DNA of 64,000 nucleotides from Francisella salimarina (GTDB lineage Bacteria; Pseudomonadota; Gammaproteobacteria; Francisellales; Francisellaceae), in NCBI RefSeq assembly GCF_007923265.1, contig NZ_VOJA01000005.1, positions 124,001-188,000 on the forward strand, written 5' to 3'. How positions within the stretch are numbered: position 1 is the stretch's first letter; the number at the start of each line of letters is the position of its first letter. The notes under the pieces are model-generated. The model did no database searches. It worked only from the letters and a program-made list of their open reading frames with translations, and had not been told where the DNA came from. The translations under genes and the position numbers were made by a program. Of the stretch, positions 39,615 through 47,994 are shown one piece after another.

Positions 39615-40619
39615 ATGAAAATAATAATTCGTATCTTAGCGATTGTCCTTTTGGCATTAGTTACTATATCAGTGTACGCAGTGCCTGCTAACGGTACATT
39701 TACAGCAGAGTCGGCGTGTCAAGCATATATATCAAAAAACAAAATGACTAATCCTGATAATACTTATGTAATTGCAGGGCAAACTTACTCTATTCAGGAA
39801 AAAAATAAAGATACTAATCCTGATTGGTTTAGAGTATTTATTTCAAATGCTAGTGAAAGCCAGTTGCGCTGGGTAAGTAGTAGTTGCGGTATCGCAGATA
39901 TTGAAGAAGGGGGTGATACTCCTGCTAAACAATGTGTCCAAGAGCCTGGACTTGCTGATAGCTATGTATTAGCTCTAAGTTGGCAGCCTGCATTTTGTGA
40001 GACTTATGGCTTCAGTGCTGGAAAACAAGAGTGTAAAAATCTACCTGTAGATAGTGCAGCGGCTAAGAGTTTTTCGCTACATGGATTTTGGCCAAATCAA
40101 GATACTTGTGGTACTAATTATGGTTTTTGTGGTGCTCAGAAACAATCTGATTTTTGTAATTATGCGCCATTAAATTTAGATGATAAAACTATGGAGTTGC
40201 TGCATAGTGTGATGCCAGGATATAATGACTCTTCATGTTTACAACGCCATGAATGGTACAAGCATGGAACTTGTCAATTACAAGATCAAAACCAATACTA
40301 TACTCAAGCAGCTACTTTTGTAAATCAAATAAATGATTCAAAATTAGAGCAGTTATTTAGCCAAAATATTGGTAAAGATATAACTATTGAACAGTTTGAT
40401 AATGCTTTTAATCAAAGTTTTGGGGCTGGTACTAGTAATAAAGTATATCTAAATTGTAAAGATGGTATGCTAGTTGATGTGTATATATCATTACCTAAAA
40501 ATGCTGATGAGCCAAGCCAAAATGATTTGTCTGCTTTGCTAGCTAATGCACCAAATGCTAACCAGAGTACATGTCCAAATACATTTAAAATTTCTAATTT
40601 TTCTCATAATGTGGGTTAG
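39615..40619 (+). CDS. Secreted ribonuclease T2-family endoribonuclease
   Basis: A 334-residue protein with a signal peptide (cleavage near VYA, about residue 22). An extra N-terminal region of ~80 residues contains two cysteines. The RNase T2 domain (about 110-330) has the two active-site segments FSLHGFWPN (His156) and HEWYKHGTC (His212, Glu213, Lys216, His217), with many cysteines for disulfides. It should cut RNA non-specifically at the 3' side in the periplasm or outside, for nutrient scavenging or interaction with hosts. It starts 41 bases after hisIE, but its role makes independent expression more likely. Confidence 0.92.
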   Translation: MKIIIRILAIVLLALVTISVYAVPANGTFTAESACQAYISKNKMTNPDNTYVIAGQTYSIQEKNKDTNPDWFRVFISNASESQLRWVSSSCGIADIEEGGDTPAKQCVQEPGLADSYVLALSWQPAFCETYGFSAGKQECKNLPVDSAAAKSFSLHGFWPNQDTCGTNYGFCGAQKQSDFCNYAPLNLDDKTMELLHSVMPGYNDSSCLQRHEWYKHGTCQLQDQNQYYTQAATFVNQINDSKLEQLFSQNIGKDITIEQFDNAFNQSFGAGTSNKVYLNCKDGMLVDVYISLPKNADEPSQNDLSALLANAPNANQSTCPNTFKISNFSHNVG

Positions 40620-40659
40620 TTCTATAGATATAAAATATCACTCTATTTTGTAATATTTT

Positions 40660-40917
40660 GGAATGACATAATGAAAAAATGATGTCATCCTATGGCTTGA
40701 CTATAGGATCTAAATGATATTGATAACATCTCTACTCTGTTAATGGATACTATGGTCGGAGCAGTAGTATGGCGAATAGTATTAATTTTATTTTCTAATA
40801 ATTCGTTTTATGGACTACTAACTGCTAATGTACTGTGATTATATATTAATTAATTTAAAACTCGATCTCATGATAAGTATTTATTTTATTGAGATTGGAA
40901 CTAGTTCAGAATGACAG
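40660..40917. repeat. Intergenic palindrome-rich element, possible small dispersed repeat
   Basis: The 321-base gap between the RNase T2 gene and ttcA has no open frame of note. It contains GGAATGACAT (40660-40669) pairing with ATGTCATCC (40682-40690) with one unpaired base. Directly after comes a perfect 7-base hairpin ATCCTAT/ATAGGAT (40687-40693 and 40703-40709) around GGCTTGACT. Near the far end there is ATCTCA/TGAGAT (40865-40870, 40890-40895) and a CAGAATGACAG that echoes the left edge as a direct repeat. The GTCATCC-palindrome style recalls dispersed palindromic repeats in other AT-rich bacteria. Whether this is a MITE or a decayed one needs other copies. Confidence 0.4.
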
Positions 40918-40940
40918 AATAGATAGAGGAAGCTACAAAT

Positions 40941-41711
40941 TTAGTTTTTTATGGCATTAAGTAAATCTCTATCCATCAAATGACTTGGTAATACATTTGA
41001 TAGAGAGTTTAGAATATTACTTGGTACCTTTGGATTTTCATGTGCTAAATCTTGAATTAGCTTTTTAACTTTTTTTCTTTTAAGATTCTCTTGAGATCCA
41101 CATAGATTGCATGGAATTATTGGGAAATTTTCTTCTTTAGCAAACTCTATGAGATCACGTTCTTGTACTAGTACCATTGGGCGGATTACAGTATTTTCAC
41201 CATCTTGAGTGATAAACTTGGGAGGCATAGATTTAATTTGCCCCTGATATAGAATCGACATTAACAATGATTCGATCAAATCATCGCGATGGTGTCCTAG
41301 AATGATTTTATCCATTTTATGTTCTTTTGCATATCTGTAGATATTACCACGGCGAAGTCTCGAGCATAACGAACAATAAGTTTTGCCTTCTGGAACTTTA
41401 TCTATCACCACACCATAAGTATTTTTTGTTTCAATCTCATAAGATACACCTAGATCATCAAGATATTTTCTAAGTTGACTATCATCCCAACCAGGTTGAG
41501 ACTGATCTAATGTATACACATGAAGATCTATATCATAAGTTTTATCTTCGATTAATCCATGCAAAACTTTTAATAATCCAAAAGAATCCTTACCTCCTGA
41601 TAGACATAGCATAACCTTATCACCTTTTTCGATAAGCTTATAATCAGCTATAGCCTTAGTGATATAGTGGCGTAATTTTTTTTCAGTTTTGCTTATTTTT
41701 ATTTCAGTCAT
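40941..41711 (-). CDS. ttcA: tRNA 2-thiocytidine-32 synthetase
   Basis: A 256-residue TtcA. It is a PP-loop ATPase with SGGKDS (38-43) that thiolates C32 of certain tRNAs using an iron-sulfur cluster. Cysteines Cys113/Cys116 (CSLC) and Cys201/Cys204 (CNLC) are in place. I start it at the ATG at 41711, one base after the smpB stop, giving the normal N-terminus MTEIKISKTEKKL. A longer in-frame reading into smpB is rejected. It is co-transcribed with smpB. Confidence 0.94.
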   Translation of the reverse strand: MTEIKISKTEKKLRHYITKAIADYKLIEKGDKVMLCLSGGKDSFGLLKVLHGLIEDKTYDIDLHVYTLDQSQPGWDDSQLRKYLDDLGVSYEIETKNTYGVVIDKVPEGKTYCSLCSRLRRGNIYRYAKEHKMDKIILGHHRDDLIESLLMSILYQGQIKSMPPKFITQDGENTVIRPMVLVQERDLIEFAKEENFPIIPCNLCGSQENLKRKKVKKLIQDLAHENPKVPSNILNSLSNVLPSHLMDRDLLNAIKN

Positions 41712-41712
41712 T

Positions 41713-42186
41713 TTATCTATGCGCCTTCTTAAAGATTCTATCCTTTTCGCGAGCCCAATCTTTATCTTTTTGAGCCTGACGCTTGTCGTGAACTTTTTTA
41801 CCCTGAGCAAGAGCTATTTCAACTTTTACACGAGGACCTTTCCAATACATAGCTAAAGGCACACACGTAAATCCTTTTTGCTCAATTCGTCCCATGATTT
41901 TGTCTATCTCACGGCGATTAAGTAGTAGTTTACGATTTGCTGAAGCATCAGCTACAACATGAGTAGATGCAGAGAGTAGAGGAGTTATTAGACAATTAAA
42001 AAGCCAAGCTTCACCACGCTTGATATGCACATGGCTATCTATCATCTGTACTTTACCAGCTCTGATACTTTTTACTTCCCATCCTTGTAGTACTACTCCA
42101 GCTTCAAATTTCTCGAGAATAGTATAATCATGGAAGGCTTTTTTATTCCTAGCAATAGTTGCTGGAGAAACCTTATGTTTACTCAT
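41713..42186 (-). CDS. smpB: SsrA-binding protein
   Basis: A 157-residue SmpB of standard length that binds tmRNA and brings it to stalled ribosomes. [34 protein letters not shown] is the family opening; [16 protein letters not shown] and [20 protein letters not shown] follow, with a basic C-terminal tail. It is divergent from ratA, an arrangement common in gammaproteobacteria, with ttcA directly downstream. No tmRNA gene is seen in the window. Confidence 0.97.
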   Translation of the reverse strand: MSKHKVSPATIARNKKAFHDYTILEKFEAGVVLQGWEVKSIRAGKVQMIDSHVHIKRGEAWLFNCLITPLLSASTHVVADASANRKLLLNRREIDKIMGRIEQKGFTCVPLAMYWKGPRVKVEIALAQGKKVHDKRQAQKDKDWAREKDRIFKKAHR

Positions 42187-42260
42187 AACTTTATTATTTT
42201 TTGTAAAAGATATACAATGTAACGCTATATATTATCAGCAAAACACAAAAGATTAAATAA

Positions 42261-42692
42261 ATGAATAAAGTTAATAAATCTGCAATTGTTAATTATACTG
42301 CTTCACAAATGTATGATCTTGTAAATGATATTAAAAGCTATCCTGAATTTTTGCCGATGTGCTACGATATTGAGATTTTTGAACACACGGAAACAGAAGC
42401 AAAAGCATCTCTAAAAATCAAATCAGGATTTGTGAAATTGGATTTTGCTACACATAATACAATGGTAAAAGATGAGCATATTCATTTAAATCTTATGAAT
42501 GGACCATTCAAAAGTTTAACAGGTGATTGGAAATTTGAACCTCAAGATGAAAATTCATGTAAAGTATCATTGGACATGGAGTTTACCTTTGAAAATAAAT
42601 TTGTGGAAATGGCTCTTGGTCCAGTATTTCGTGGGCTTGCAGATAAGATGTTGGGAGCATTTTGTAAACGTGCAGAAGAGGTTTATAAATAG
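42261..42692 (+). CDS. ratA: RatA-type START/polyketide-cyclase-fold protein
   Basis: A 143-residue protein of the START-like fold. KSAIVNYTASQMYDLVNDIKSYPEFLP and MNGPFKSLTGDWKFEP are typical of RatA/Coq10-like proteins. In E. coli RatA has been reported to block 70S ribosome assembly, while the wider family is linked to ubiquinone handling, so the physiological role is open. Its stop overlaps the rnfH GTG start by one base, the conserved ratA-rnfH pair opposite smpB. Confidence 0.9.
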   Translation: MNKVNKSAIVNYTASQMYDLVNDIKSYPEFLPMCYDIEIFEHTETEAKASLKIKSGFVKLDFATHNTMVKDEHIHLNLMNGPFKSLTGDWKFEPQDENSCKVSLDMEFTFENKFVEMALGPVFRGLADKMLGAFCKRAEEVYK

Positions 42693-42997
42693 TGAAAGTA
42701 GAAGTCATTTATGCTTTACCTAATGAGCAGAAGTCTTTTTATGTTGAGTCTGATGATTCTATGACTGTTAGAGAAGCTATTATTGAATCAAAAATCTTAG
42801 ATGCTTATTCTGAATTAGACATTATCGAAAATCTTAAAGTTGGTATCTATGGACAAATAGTCAATTTAGATCATGTTCTTGAGGATAGAGATAGAGTTGA
42901 AATATACAGAAATTTAACTATTGATCCAAAACAAGCCCGTATGCTCAGAGCAGAACAAAAACGTAAAAGAGAAGGCATCAGAGGTTTTGGTGCGTAA
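42692..42997 (+). CDS. rnfH: RnfH-family ubiquitin-like protein (UPF0125)
   Basis: A 101-residue beta-grasp protein starting at GTG 42692. The N-terminus VEVIYALPNEQKSFYVESDDSMTVREAI and the middle VGIYGQIVNLDHVLEDRDRVEIYRNLTIDPKQAR are characteristic. The tail is basic (RAEQKRKREG). Function is not established beyond its pairing with ratA. The end overlaps the MnmC-type gene by eight bases, so the three are co-transcribed. Confidence 0.9.
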   Translation: MKVEVIYALPNEQKSFYVESDDSMTVREAIIESKILDAYSELDIIENLKVGIYGQIVNLDHVLEDRDRVEIYRNLTIDPKQARMLRAEQKRKREGIRGFGA

Positions 42998-44195
42998 TCA
43001 AAAAATAGCTATTATAGGAGCTGGACTAGCAGGGTGTTCATTAGCTTATGAATTAAGTAGAACCCTTAACTTTGATATAACTTTATTTGATAAAAACTCT
43101 GATATTGCAACAGAAGCTTCTGGGAACTTTGCTGGAATTTTAGAACCTTATTTAACTTCAGATAATAATTTCTCAGATCAGTTTCATACACTAGGATATA
43201 GTATATTATTAGAGTTTATAAATCAGTATCGTAATGATATCGAAATTTGTAATCAGGGTGTCTTGCAAATATTAAGTGATGAAAAAGAACTAAATAGATA
43301 TCAAAAGATTTTTACAAAAAGAGAGATAGCTGATGATTTAGCTAGAATAATATCTCATCAAGAGCTTTCGCAATTACTTGGCAAAGATACTCATAACATG
43401 GCTGTATATTACCCTAATGCTTTATCTGTGGTACCAAAAAGTATTTGTCAGCTATGGCTTAAATTATCAACTGCTAAATTAAAATTAAATAATGAGCTCT
43501 TGGATATTAAGAAATTAGAGAATAATACTTGGCAATTAGGATTTAATAATTTTACTGAAGATTTTGATATTGTGATATTTGCTGGAGGGTATCCATTATT
43601 TAAAAATATTTCTCTGCTACAAAATATTCAGGTATACCCATCACAAGGACAGCTAACAGTTATCAAAAGATGTTTTCATATCTCAAATAATATTATGGAT
43701 AAAGGATATATAATCCCTAATTATAAAGATAATCTACAAGTTATTGGAGCAACATTTCGAGATAATAATGATACTAGTGGAGATATAAGGCAAGAAGATA
43801 ATAATTTTAATATTAATCAAATTAAGCAAATATTTGATGATGAAAATTGCAATGTTGAAATTGTTAATTCAAGAGTAGCTACTAGATGTGTAACTTCTGA
43901 TCATTTACCACTTATTGGTAGGTTGGCAGATTATAATAGTTTTGAACAAGTTTTTTATAAGCCTCTGTCTAAAGGCTATCCAAAATCAAAAATGCCAAAT
44001 ATTGAGTATCAACAAGGTCTATATGTATCTTCAGGATTTGGCTCAAAAGGTTTATGTTCATCATTATTAGCAGCTAATATTATTACATCATATATAACAA
44101 ATCAAAGTCAGCAATGTTCAGATAAGTTACTTGAAGCACTTGCTGTAGAGCGTTTTTGGGTTAGAAGCTTCAAGAAAGGTCAAAAATTTTCATAA
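42990..44195 (+). CDS. mnmC: Stand-alone MnmC oxidase domain (tRNA wobble uridine modification)
   Basis: About 402 residues of DAO-type flavoprotein. An N-terminal FAD motif IAIIGAGLAGCSLAYEL is followed by GNFAGILEPYL, VATRCVTSDHLPLIG and SSGFGSKGLCSSLLAANI, ending WVRSFKKGQ. These match the C-terminal oxidase half of MnmC, which removes the carboxymethyl group from cmnm5(s2)U34. The N-terminal methyltransferase half of the usual ~660-residue fusion is absent. I start at GTG 42990, which has GAGG at 42981-42984, and not at an upstream TTG inside rnfH. A glycine-oxidase-like role is the alternative. Confidence 0.82.
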   Translation: MRNQKIAIIGAGLAGCSLAYELSRTLNFDITLFDKNSDIATEASGNFAGILEPYLTSDNNFSDQFHTLGYSILLEFINQYRNDIEICNQGVLQILSDEKELNRYQKIFTKREIADDLARIISHQELSQLLGKDTHNMAVYYPNALSVVPKSICQLWLKLSTAKLKLNNELLDIKKLENNTWQLGFNNFTEDFDIVIFAGGYPLFKNISLLQNIQVYPSQGQLTVIKRCFHISNNIMDKGYIIPNYKDNLQVIGATFRDNNDTSGDIRQEDNNFNINQIKQIFDDENCNVEIVNSRVATRCVTSDHLPLIGRLADYNSFEQVFYKPLSKGYPKSKMPNIEYQQGLYVSSGFGSKGLCSSLLAANIITSYITNQSQQCSDKLLEALAVERFWVRSFKKGQKFS

Positions 44196-44271
44196 AATAC
44201 TACTTCAGTATGTATATATAGCAATTATTAGCTATAATTGTGAGATTTTTAGGAATCAATTTAATAAGTTC

Positions 44272-45189
44272 ATGAAATTAAAAATAAAAAAGAGTATTTT
44301 GTTACTCGCTACTATCATAGTACTATCAGGTTGTTCAGTTAAATGGGAGACACCTCTTAATGATAGAGATCCTTATGAAAACTATAATCGTGAGATGTTT
44401 CATTGGAATAATGAGTTATATGAGGATCTGACACCTGTAGCAAAAGCTTATAATTATGTTATGCCTGATGCTGTACAGACGGGTATATTCAATATTTTCC
44501 AGAATCTTTTTGAACCTAGTCGAGTAGCGAATGATCTTTTTCAAGGTGAATGGGGATATGCTGGTGATGATAGTATGAGATTTTTAGAAAATACAACTCT
44601 TGGGGTAGTAGGTATTTTTGATGTAGCTGGTAGTAGGTTTGGATTGCCAATGCGTTATCATCAGGATTTTGCAGTTACTCTTCATAAATGGGGAGTTTAT
44701 AAGAAAGGATATGCTTCACCATATATTGTTTGGCCAGTTTTTGGACCTGGTACTATAGAGGGAGTTAGTAATGGCGTAGATGCTATGTTTAATCCTCTGT
44801 CGTATTTGTTTTTGGCTCCAGGAGTAGGTACATTTACAGCCTATGCTGTAAACTATAGTGTATATGGATTATATTATACCAATGAAGGAGTCTCTTATTT
44901 ACCGGCATATTCAAACTTAGAAGAAGTATCGGTAGATCCATATGCAGCTATGAGAAATGCCTACCTCCAGAACTATGACTATGGTATGGCAAAAGTCCTT
45001 AAACAAAAAGATCCATCACTTGATAGTCCTCAAAGTGACCAAGCAATATTAAGTGTTTTAGGTATTAAAAACAAAAATACTAAATCAGAAGTTGCCTATA
45101 GTGATGAAAGCTTTGTCCAGGCATATCAAAATACTCCACCAGTTCTAAAAAGTAGTCTTGCTAGTGTAAATAAGGTTACTGAAGTTTAG
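44272..45189 (+). CDS. mlaA: MlaA/VacJ outer-membrane lipoprotein
   Basis: A 305-residue lipoprotein with signal and lipobox LSGC (Cys21). It carries the MlaA core: DPYENYNREMFHWNNELYE, FNIFQNLFEPSRVANDLFQGEW, RFLENTTLGVVGIFDVA and KWGVYKKGYASPYIVWPVFGPGT. MlaA pulls misplaced phospholipids from the outer leaflet of the outer membrane for retrograde transport. The other mla genes are not in this window. The C-terminal ~70 residues are less conserved and low in motifs. Confidence 0.94.
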   Translation: MKLKIKKSILLLATIIVLSGCSVKWETPLNDRDPYENYNREMFHWNNELYEDLTPVAKAYNYVMPDAVQTGIFNIFQNLFEPSRVANDLFQGEWGYAGDDSMRFLENTTLGVVGIFDVAGSRFGLPMRYHQDFAVTLHKWGVYKKGYASPYIVWPVFGPGTIEGVSNGVDAMFNPLSYLFLAPGVGTFTAYAVNYSVYGLYYTNEGVSYLPAYSNLEEVSVDPYAAMRNAYLQNYDYGMAKVLKQKDPSLDSPQSDQAILSVLGIKNKNTKSEVAYSDESFVQAYQNTPPVLKSSLASVNKVTEV

Positions 45190-45230
45190 TCTAAGTTATA
45201 AACAAGTCTTAAAAAATATCTTTTGTTTAG

Positions 45231-45270
45231 CTTAAAAAGTTTTTTTAAGGTATCGTTTTTTGATATCTTA
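45231..45270 (+). other. Two overlapping hairpins between mlaA and ggt
   Basis: CTTAAAAA (45231-45238) pairs with TTTTTAAG (45242-45249). A second stem, TAAGGTATC (45246-45254) with GATATCTTA (45262-45270), has one G-U pair. The two stems share 45246-45249 and so cannot both form fully. Either could be a weak terminator for mlaA or a leader structure for ggt. There is no good run of T directly after the second stem, so terminator status is doubtful. Confidence 0.3.
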
Positions 45271-45307
45271 TATATTATGTTTGAAAAATAGTTACTGAGG
45301 TTTATTA

Positions 45308-47053
45308 GTGAAAAAACTATTTGTAAGTTTGATGTGTATGGTAATTTTTTTACCAAATTTAGCTTTGATTGCTGCACCAGTACCAACAGGTTATGATTTT
45401 ATTCCTATTCAAGAAGAGATGCAAATTGCTCAACCAGTAGTTGCAACACATGGTATGGTTTCTTCTCAAGAGTCTTTAGCAAGTCAGGTTGGTTTAGATA
45501 TATTAAAACAAGGTGGCAATGCTGTAGATGCAGCTGTTGCGGTTGGCTTTGCTTTGGCTGTTACATTACCTAGAGCTGGTAATCTTGGTGGTGGTGGCTT
45601 TATGATTATCCACTTACAAGATGGCAATAAGAATATAGCTGTAAACTACCGTGAAAAAGCTCCTGCAAAAGCATCTAAAGATATGTTTTTAAATGACAAG
45701 GGAGATGTTGATTATGCTAAGGTTTCTGGCTCATACAGTGCTTCTGGTGTTCCAGGTACTGTAGCTGGTTTAGTAGATGCTCAACAAAAATATGGTAAAT
45801 TGAAATTATCGCAGGTTATTGCTCCAGCTATCAAGCTTGCTGAAGATGGTATCCCAGTAAGCTATGACCTAAATCAGTCGCTTATAACTGCAAAACCATG
45901 GCTTGAAAAATCACCAGAAGCTATGAAGATTTTTTATCATAAAGATGGTTCTGCTTATAAGGTTGGAGAAATTTTAAAGCAGCCTGAACTTGCAAATAGT
46001 CTGAAACTAATAGCAAAACAAGGTAAAAAAGCTTTCTATGAAGGAGATATTGCTCATAAGATAGCAGATAGTATGGCTAAAAATGGTGGTTTAATCACAT
46101 TACAAGATTTGAAAAACTACAATATCGAAGAAATGAAGCCACTTAAAGGGACATATAGAGGTTATACAGTATATTCTATGCCGCCACCAAGCTCCGGTGG
46201 TGTAATTCTGATAGAGTTATTAAATATTCTAGAGAATTTCCCATTAGCTGACTATGGTAACAATAGCGCTAAAACCATTAATCTTATGAGTAATGCAATG
46301 AGCTATGCTTATAATGATAGAAACTCTGATTTAGGAGATCCTGATTTTGTTAAGATGGATCTGGCTAAATTCTTGTCTAAAAAATATGCGAAACAGATTG
46401 CTCAAAAAATCACTACAGATAAGCATATTCCGAGTAAAGATATAAGTACAGTTGATCCAGAAGATCGCGAAAAGCTTCAGACTACTCAATTTAGTGTAGT
46501 TGATAAAGATGGCAATATGGTATCTAATACTTATACGCTTAATTATTCTTATGGGAATGGTATCGTAGTACCGGGAACTGGTATATTGTTAAATAATGAA
46601 ATGGATGATTTTGCAGCAAAAGTAGGTGTTGCAAATGTGTTTGGTTTAGTTCAAGGTGAAGCTAATACAGTTGCTCCAAATAAGCGACCATTAAGCTCAA
46701 TGACTCCGACAATTGTTCTTGATAAAGATGGCAAGCCGTTTTTAGCTACAGGTTCACCAGGTGGAAGTCGTATTATTACAACCACATTACAAGTGATTTT
46801 AAACATCATAGACTATAATATGAATCTACAATCAGCAGTTAACAATCCTCGTATACATAGTCAACTATGGCCAGAAGAGATTGGTGTAGAGCAGGGTATA
46901 TCTGTGGATACTATCAATCTACTTAAAAAAATGGGTAACACTGTAACTCCTTATGCTGCTATGGGTGCTGCAGAGTCTGTAATGTCTGATGGACAGTATG
47001 TCTATGGTGCGGCAGATCCACGTAGAGGTAATGCTTTAGCTATAGGCTATTGA
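45308..47053 (+). CDS. ggt: Gamma-glutamyltransferase
   Basis: A 581-residue periplasmic Ntn hydrolase starting at GTG 45308 with GAGG at 45297-45300. The signal peptide ends near LIAAPV. The precursor self-cleaves before the nucleophile Thr392 in LQTTQFSVVDKDGN; the usual Thr-Thr-His is Thr-Thr-Gln here. Other marks are GGNAVDAAVAVGFAL, RAGNLGGGGFM, YREKAPAKA, GSYSASGVPGTV, PPPSSGGV and PNKRPLSSMTPTI. It splits glutathione and other gamma-glutamyl peptides; in Francisella tularensis Ggt is known to supply cysteine for growth inside cells. Confidence 0.96.
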   Translation: MKKLFVSLMCMVIFLPNLALIAAPVPTGYDFIPIQEEMQIAQPVVATHGMVSSQESLASQVGLDILKQGGNAVDAAVAVGFALAVTLPRAGNLGGGGFMIIHLQDGNKNIAVNYREKAPAKASKDMFLNDKGDVDYAKVSGSYSASGVPGTVAGLVDAQQKYGKLKLSQVIAPAIKLAEDGIPVSYDLNQSLITAKPWLEKSPEAMKIFYHKDGSAYKVGEILKQPELANSLKLIAKQGKKAFYEGDIAHKIADSMAKNGGLITLQDLKNYNIEEMKPLKGTYRGYTVYSMPPPSSGGVILIELLNILENFPLADYGNNSAKTINLMSNAMSYAYNDRNSDLGDPDFVKMDLAKFLSKKYAKQIAQKITTDKHIPSKDISTVDPEDREKLQTTQFSVVDKDGNMVSNTYTLNYSYGNGIVVPGTGILLNNEMDDFAAKVGVANVFGLVQGEANTVAPNKRPLSSMTPTIVLDKDGKPFLATGSPGGSRIITTTLQVILNIIDYNMNLQSAVNNPRIHSQLWPEEIGVEQGISVDTINLLKKMGNTVTPYAAMGAAESVMSDGQYVYGAADPRRGNALAIGY

Positions 47054-47078
47054 TTTATATCAAGTTATTTAAATTTTC

Positions 47079-47891
47079 TTATTCCTTTCTATCTCTTGGT
47101 GCAGCAGAGCTTCCTGCAAGTATTCCACCATCTACATTTAGTTCTATACCTGTGACATATTTTGATTCATCAGATGCTAGATATAAAGCAGCATAAGCTA
47201 CATCTTTTGCATTACCCATTCTCTTTAAAGGTATGTCTTGAGTAATAGTTTTAATAGCTGCTTGTTTTTGATCTTCATCTTTTGGCAGCATCTCATCCCA
47301 CATTGGCGTTAATATAGCTCCTGGATGAATTGAGTTACACCTAATCCCATAATTCATATCAGCACAGTATAAAGCAACAGATTTAGTATGATTTCTTACA
47401 GATGCTTTACTCGAAGCATATGCAACAGCCTGAGGTATACCTACAAGTCCAGAGCGGGAAGAAATATTGACTATACTGCCGCCATTTTCTTTCATAAGTT
47501 TAATAGCATATTTGCACCCTAAGGCTACACCATTAGAATTTATAGAATGAACCTTTTGCCAAGAATCCATATCTAAATCCTCAGGGTTATGAGGGCCAGA
47601 ACTCTCTATAAAACCTGTAATGCCAGCATTATTAACTAAAATATCAAGTTTACCAAATTTAGATCTAATATATTTACTAATAATTATCCAATCATCTTCA
47701 AGACTAACGTCTAAGTGTTTATATTCACAATTTGATGAGTTAATATCTTTAACCGTTTGATTACCTAAACTGCCGTTTATATCTGAAATAATCACAGTTG
47801 CTCCCTCATTTGAAAAGAGTTCAGCAGTTGCCTTACCTATTCCTCTAGCAGCACCTGTTATTAATACTATTTTATTATCTAATCGTTTCAT
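47079..47891 (-). CDS. Short-chain dehydrogenase/reductase (classical SDR)
   Basis: A 270-residue classical SDR. It has TGAARGIG near residue 13, an Asp after the second strand (IISDIN) pointing to NAD(H) preference, NNAGITG, a catalytic Ser in NISSRSGLVG, YASSK and the late VTGIELNVDGG that is typical of the family. It is most like secondary-alcohol/hydroxysteroid-type dehydrogenases, with the substrate unassigned. It lies between ggt (convergent) and typA (same strand, 103-base gap); nothing nearby indicates a pathway. Confidence 0.86.
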   Translation of the reverse strand: MKRLDNKIVLITGAARGIGKATAELFSNEGATVIISDINGSLGNQTVKDINSSNCEYKHLDVSLEDDWIIISKYIRSKFGKLDILVNNAGITGFIESSGPHNPEDLDMDSWQKVHSINSNGVALGCKYAIKLMKENGGSIVNISSRSGLVGIPQAVAYASSKASVRNHTKSVALYCADMNYGIRCNSIHPGAILTPMWDEMLPKDEDQKQAAIKTITQDIPLKRMGNAKDVAYAALYLASDESKYVTGIELNVDGGILAGSSAAPRDRKE

Positions 47892-47994
47892 AAGAAAGTC
47901 CTATAAATTATTTAAATTTTATAAAAGTGATTTAGGAGTTAACTTTAGAATGTATTATATGATTTATATAGAAATATATAATTATTTTATAAAA

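Noticed and set aside
45186-45386. A 66-codon minus-strand frame between mlaA and ggt
   Set aside because: It overlaps the ggt signal peptide region, has no ribosome-binding site and no recognisable content.
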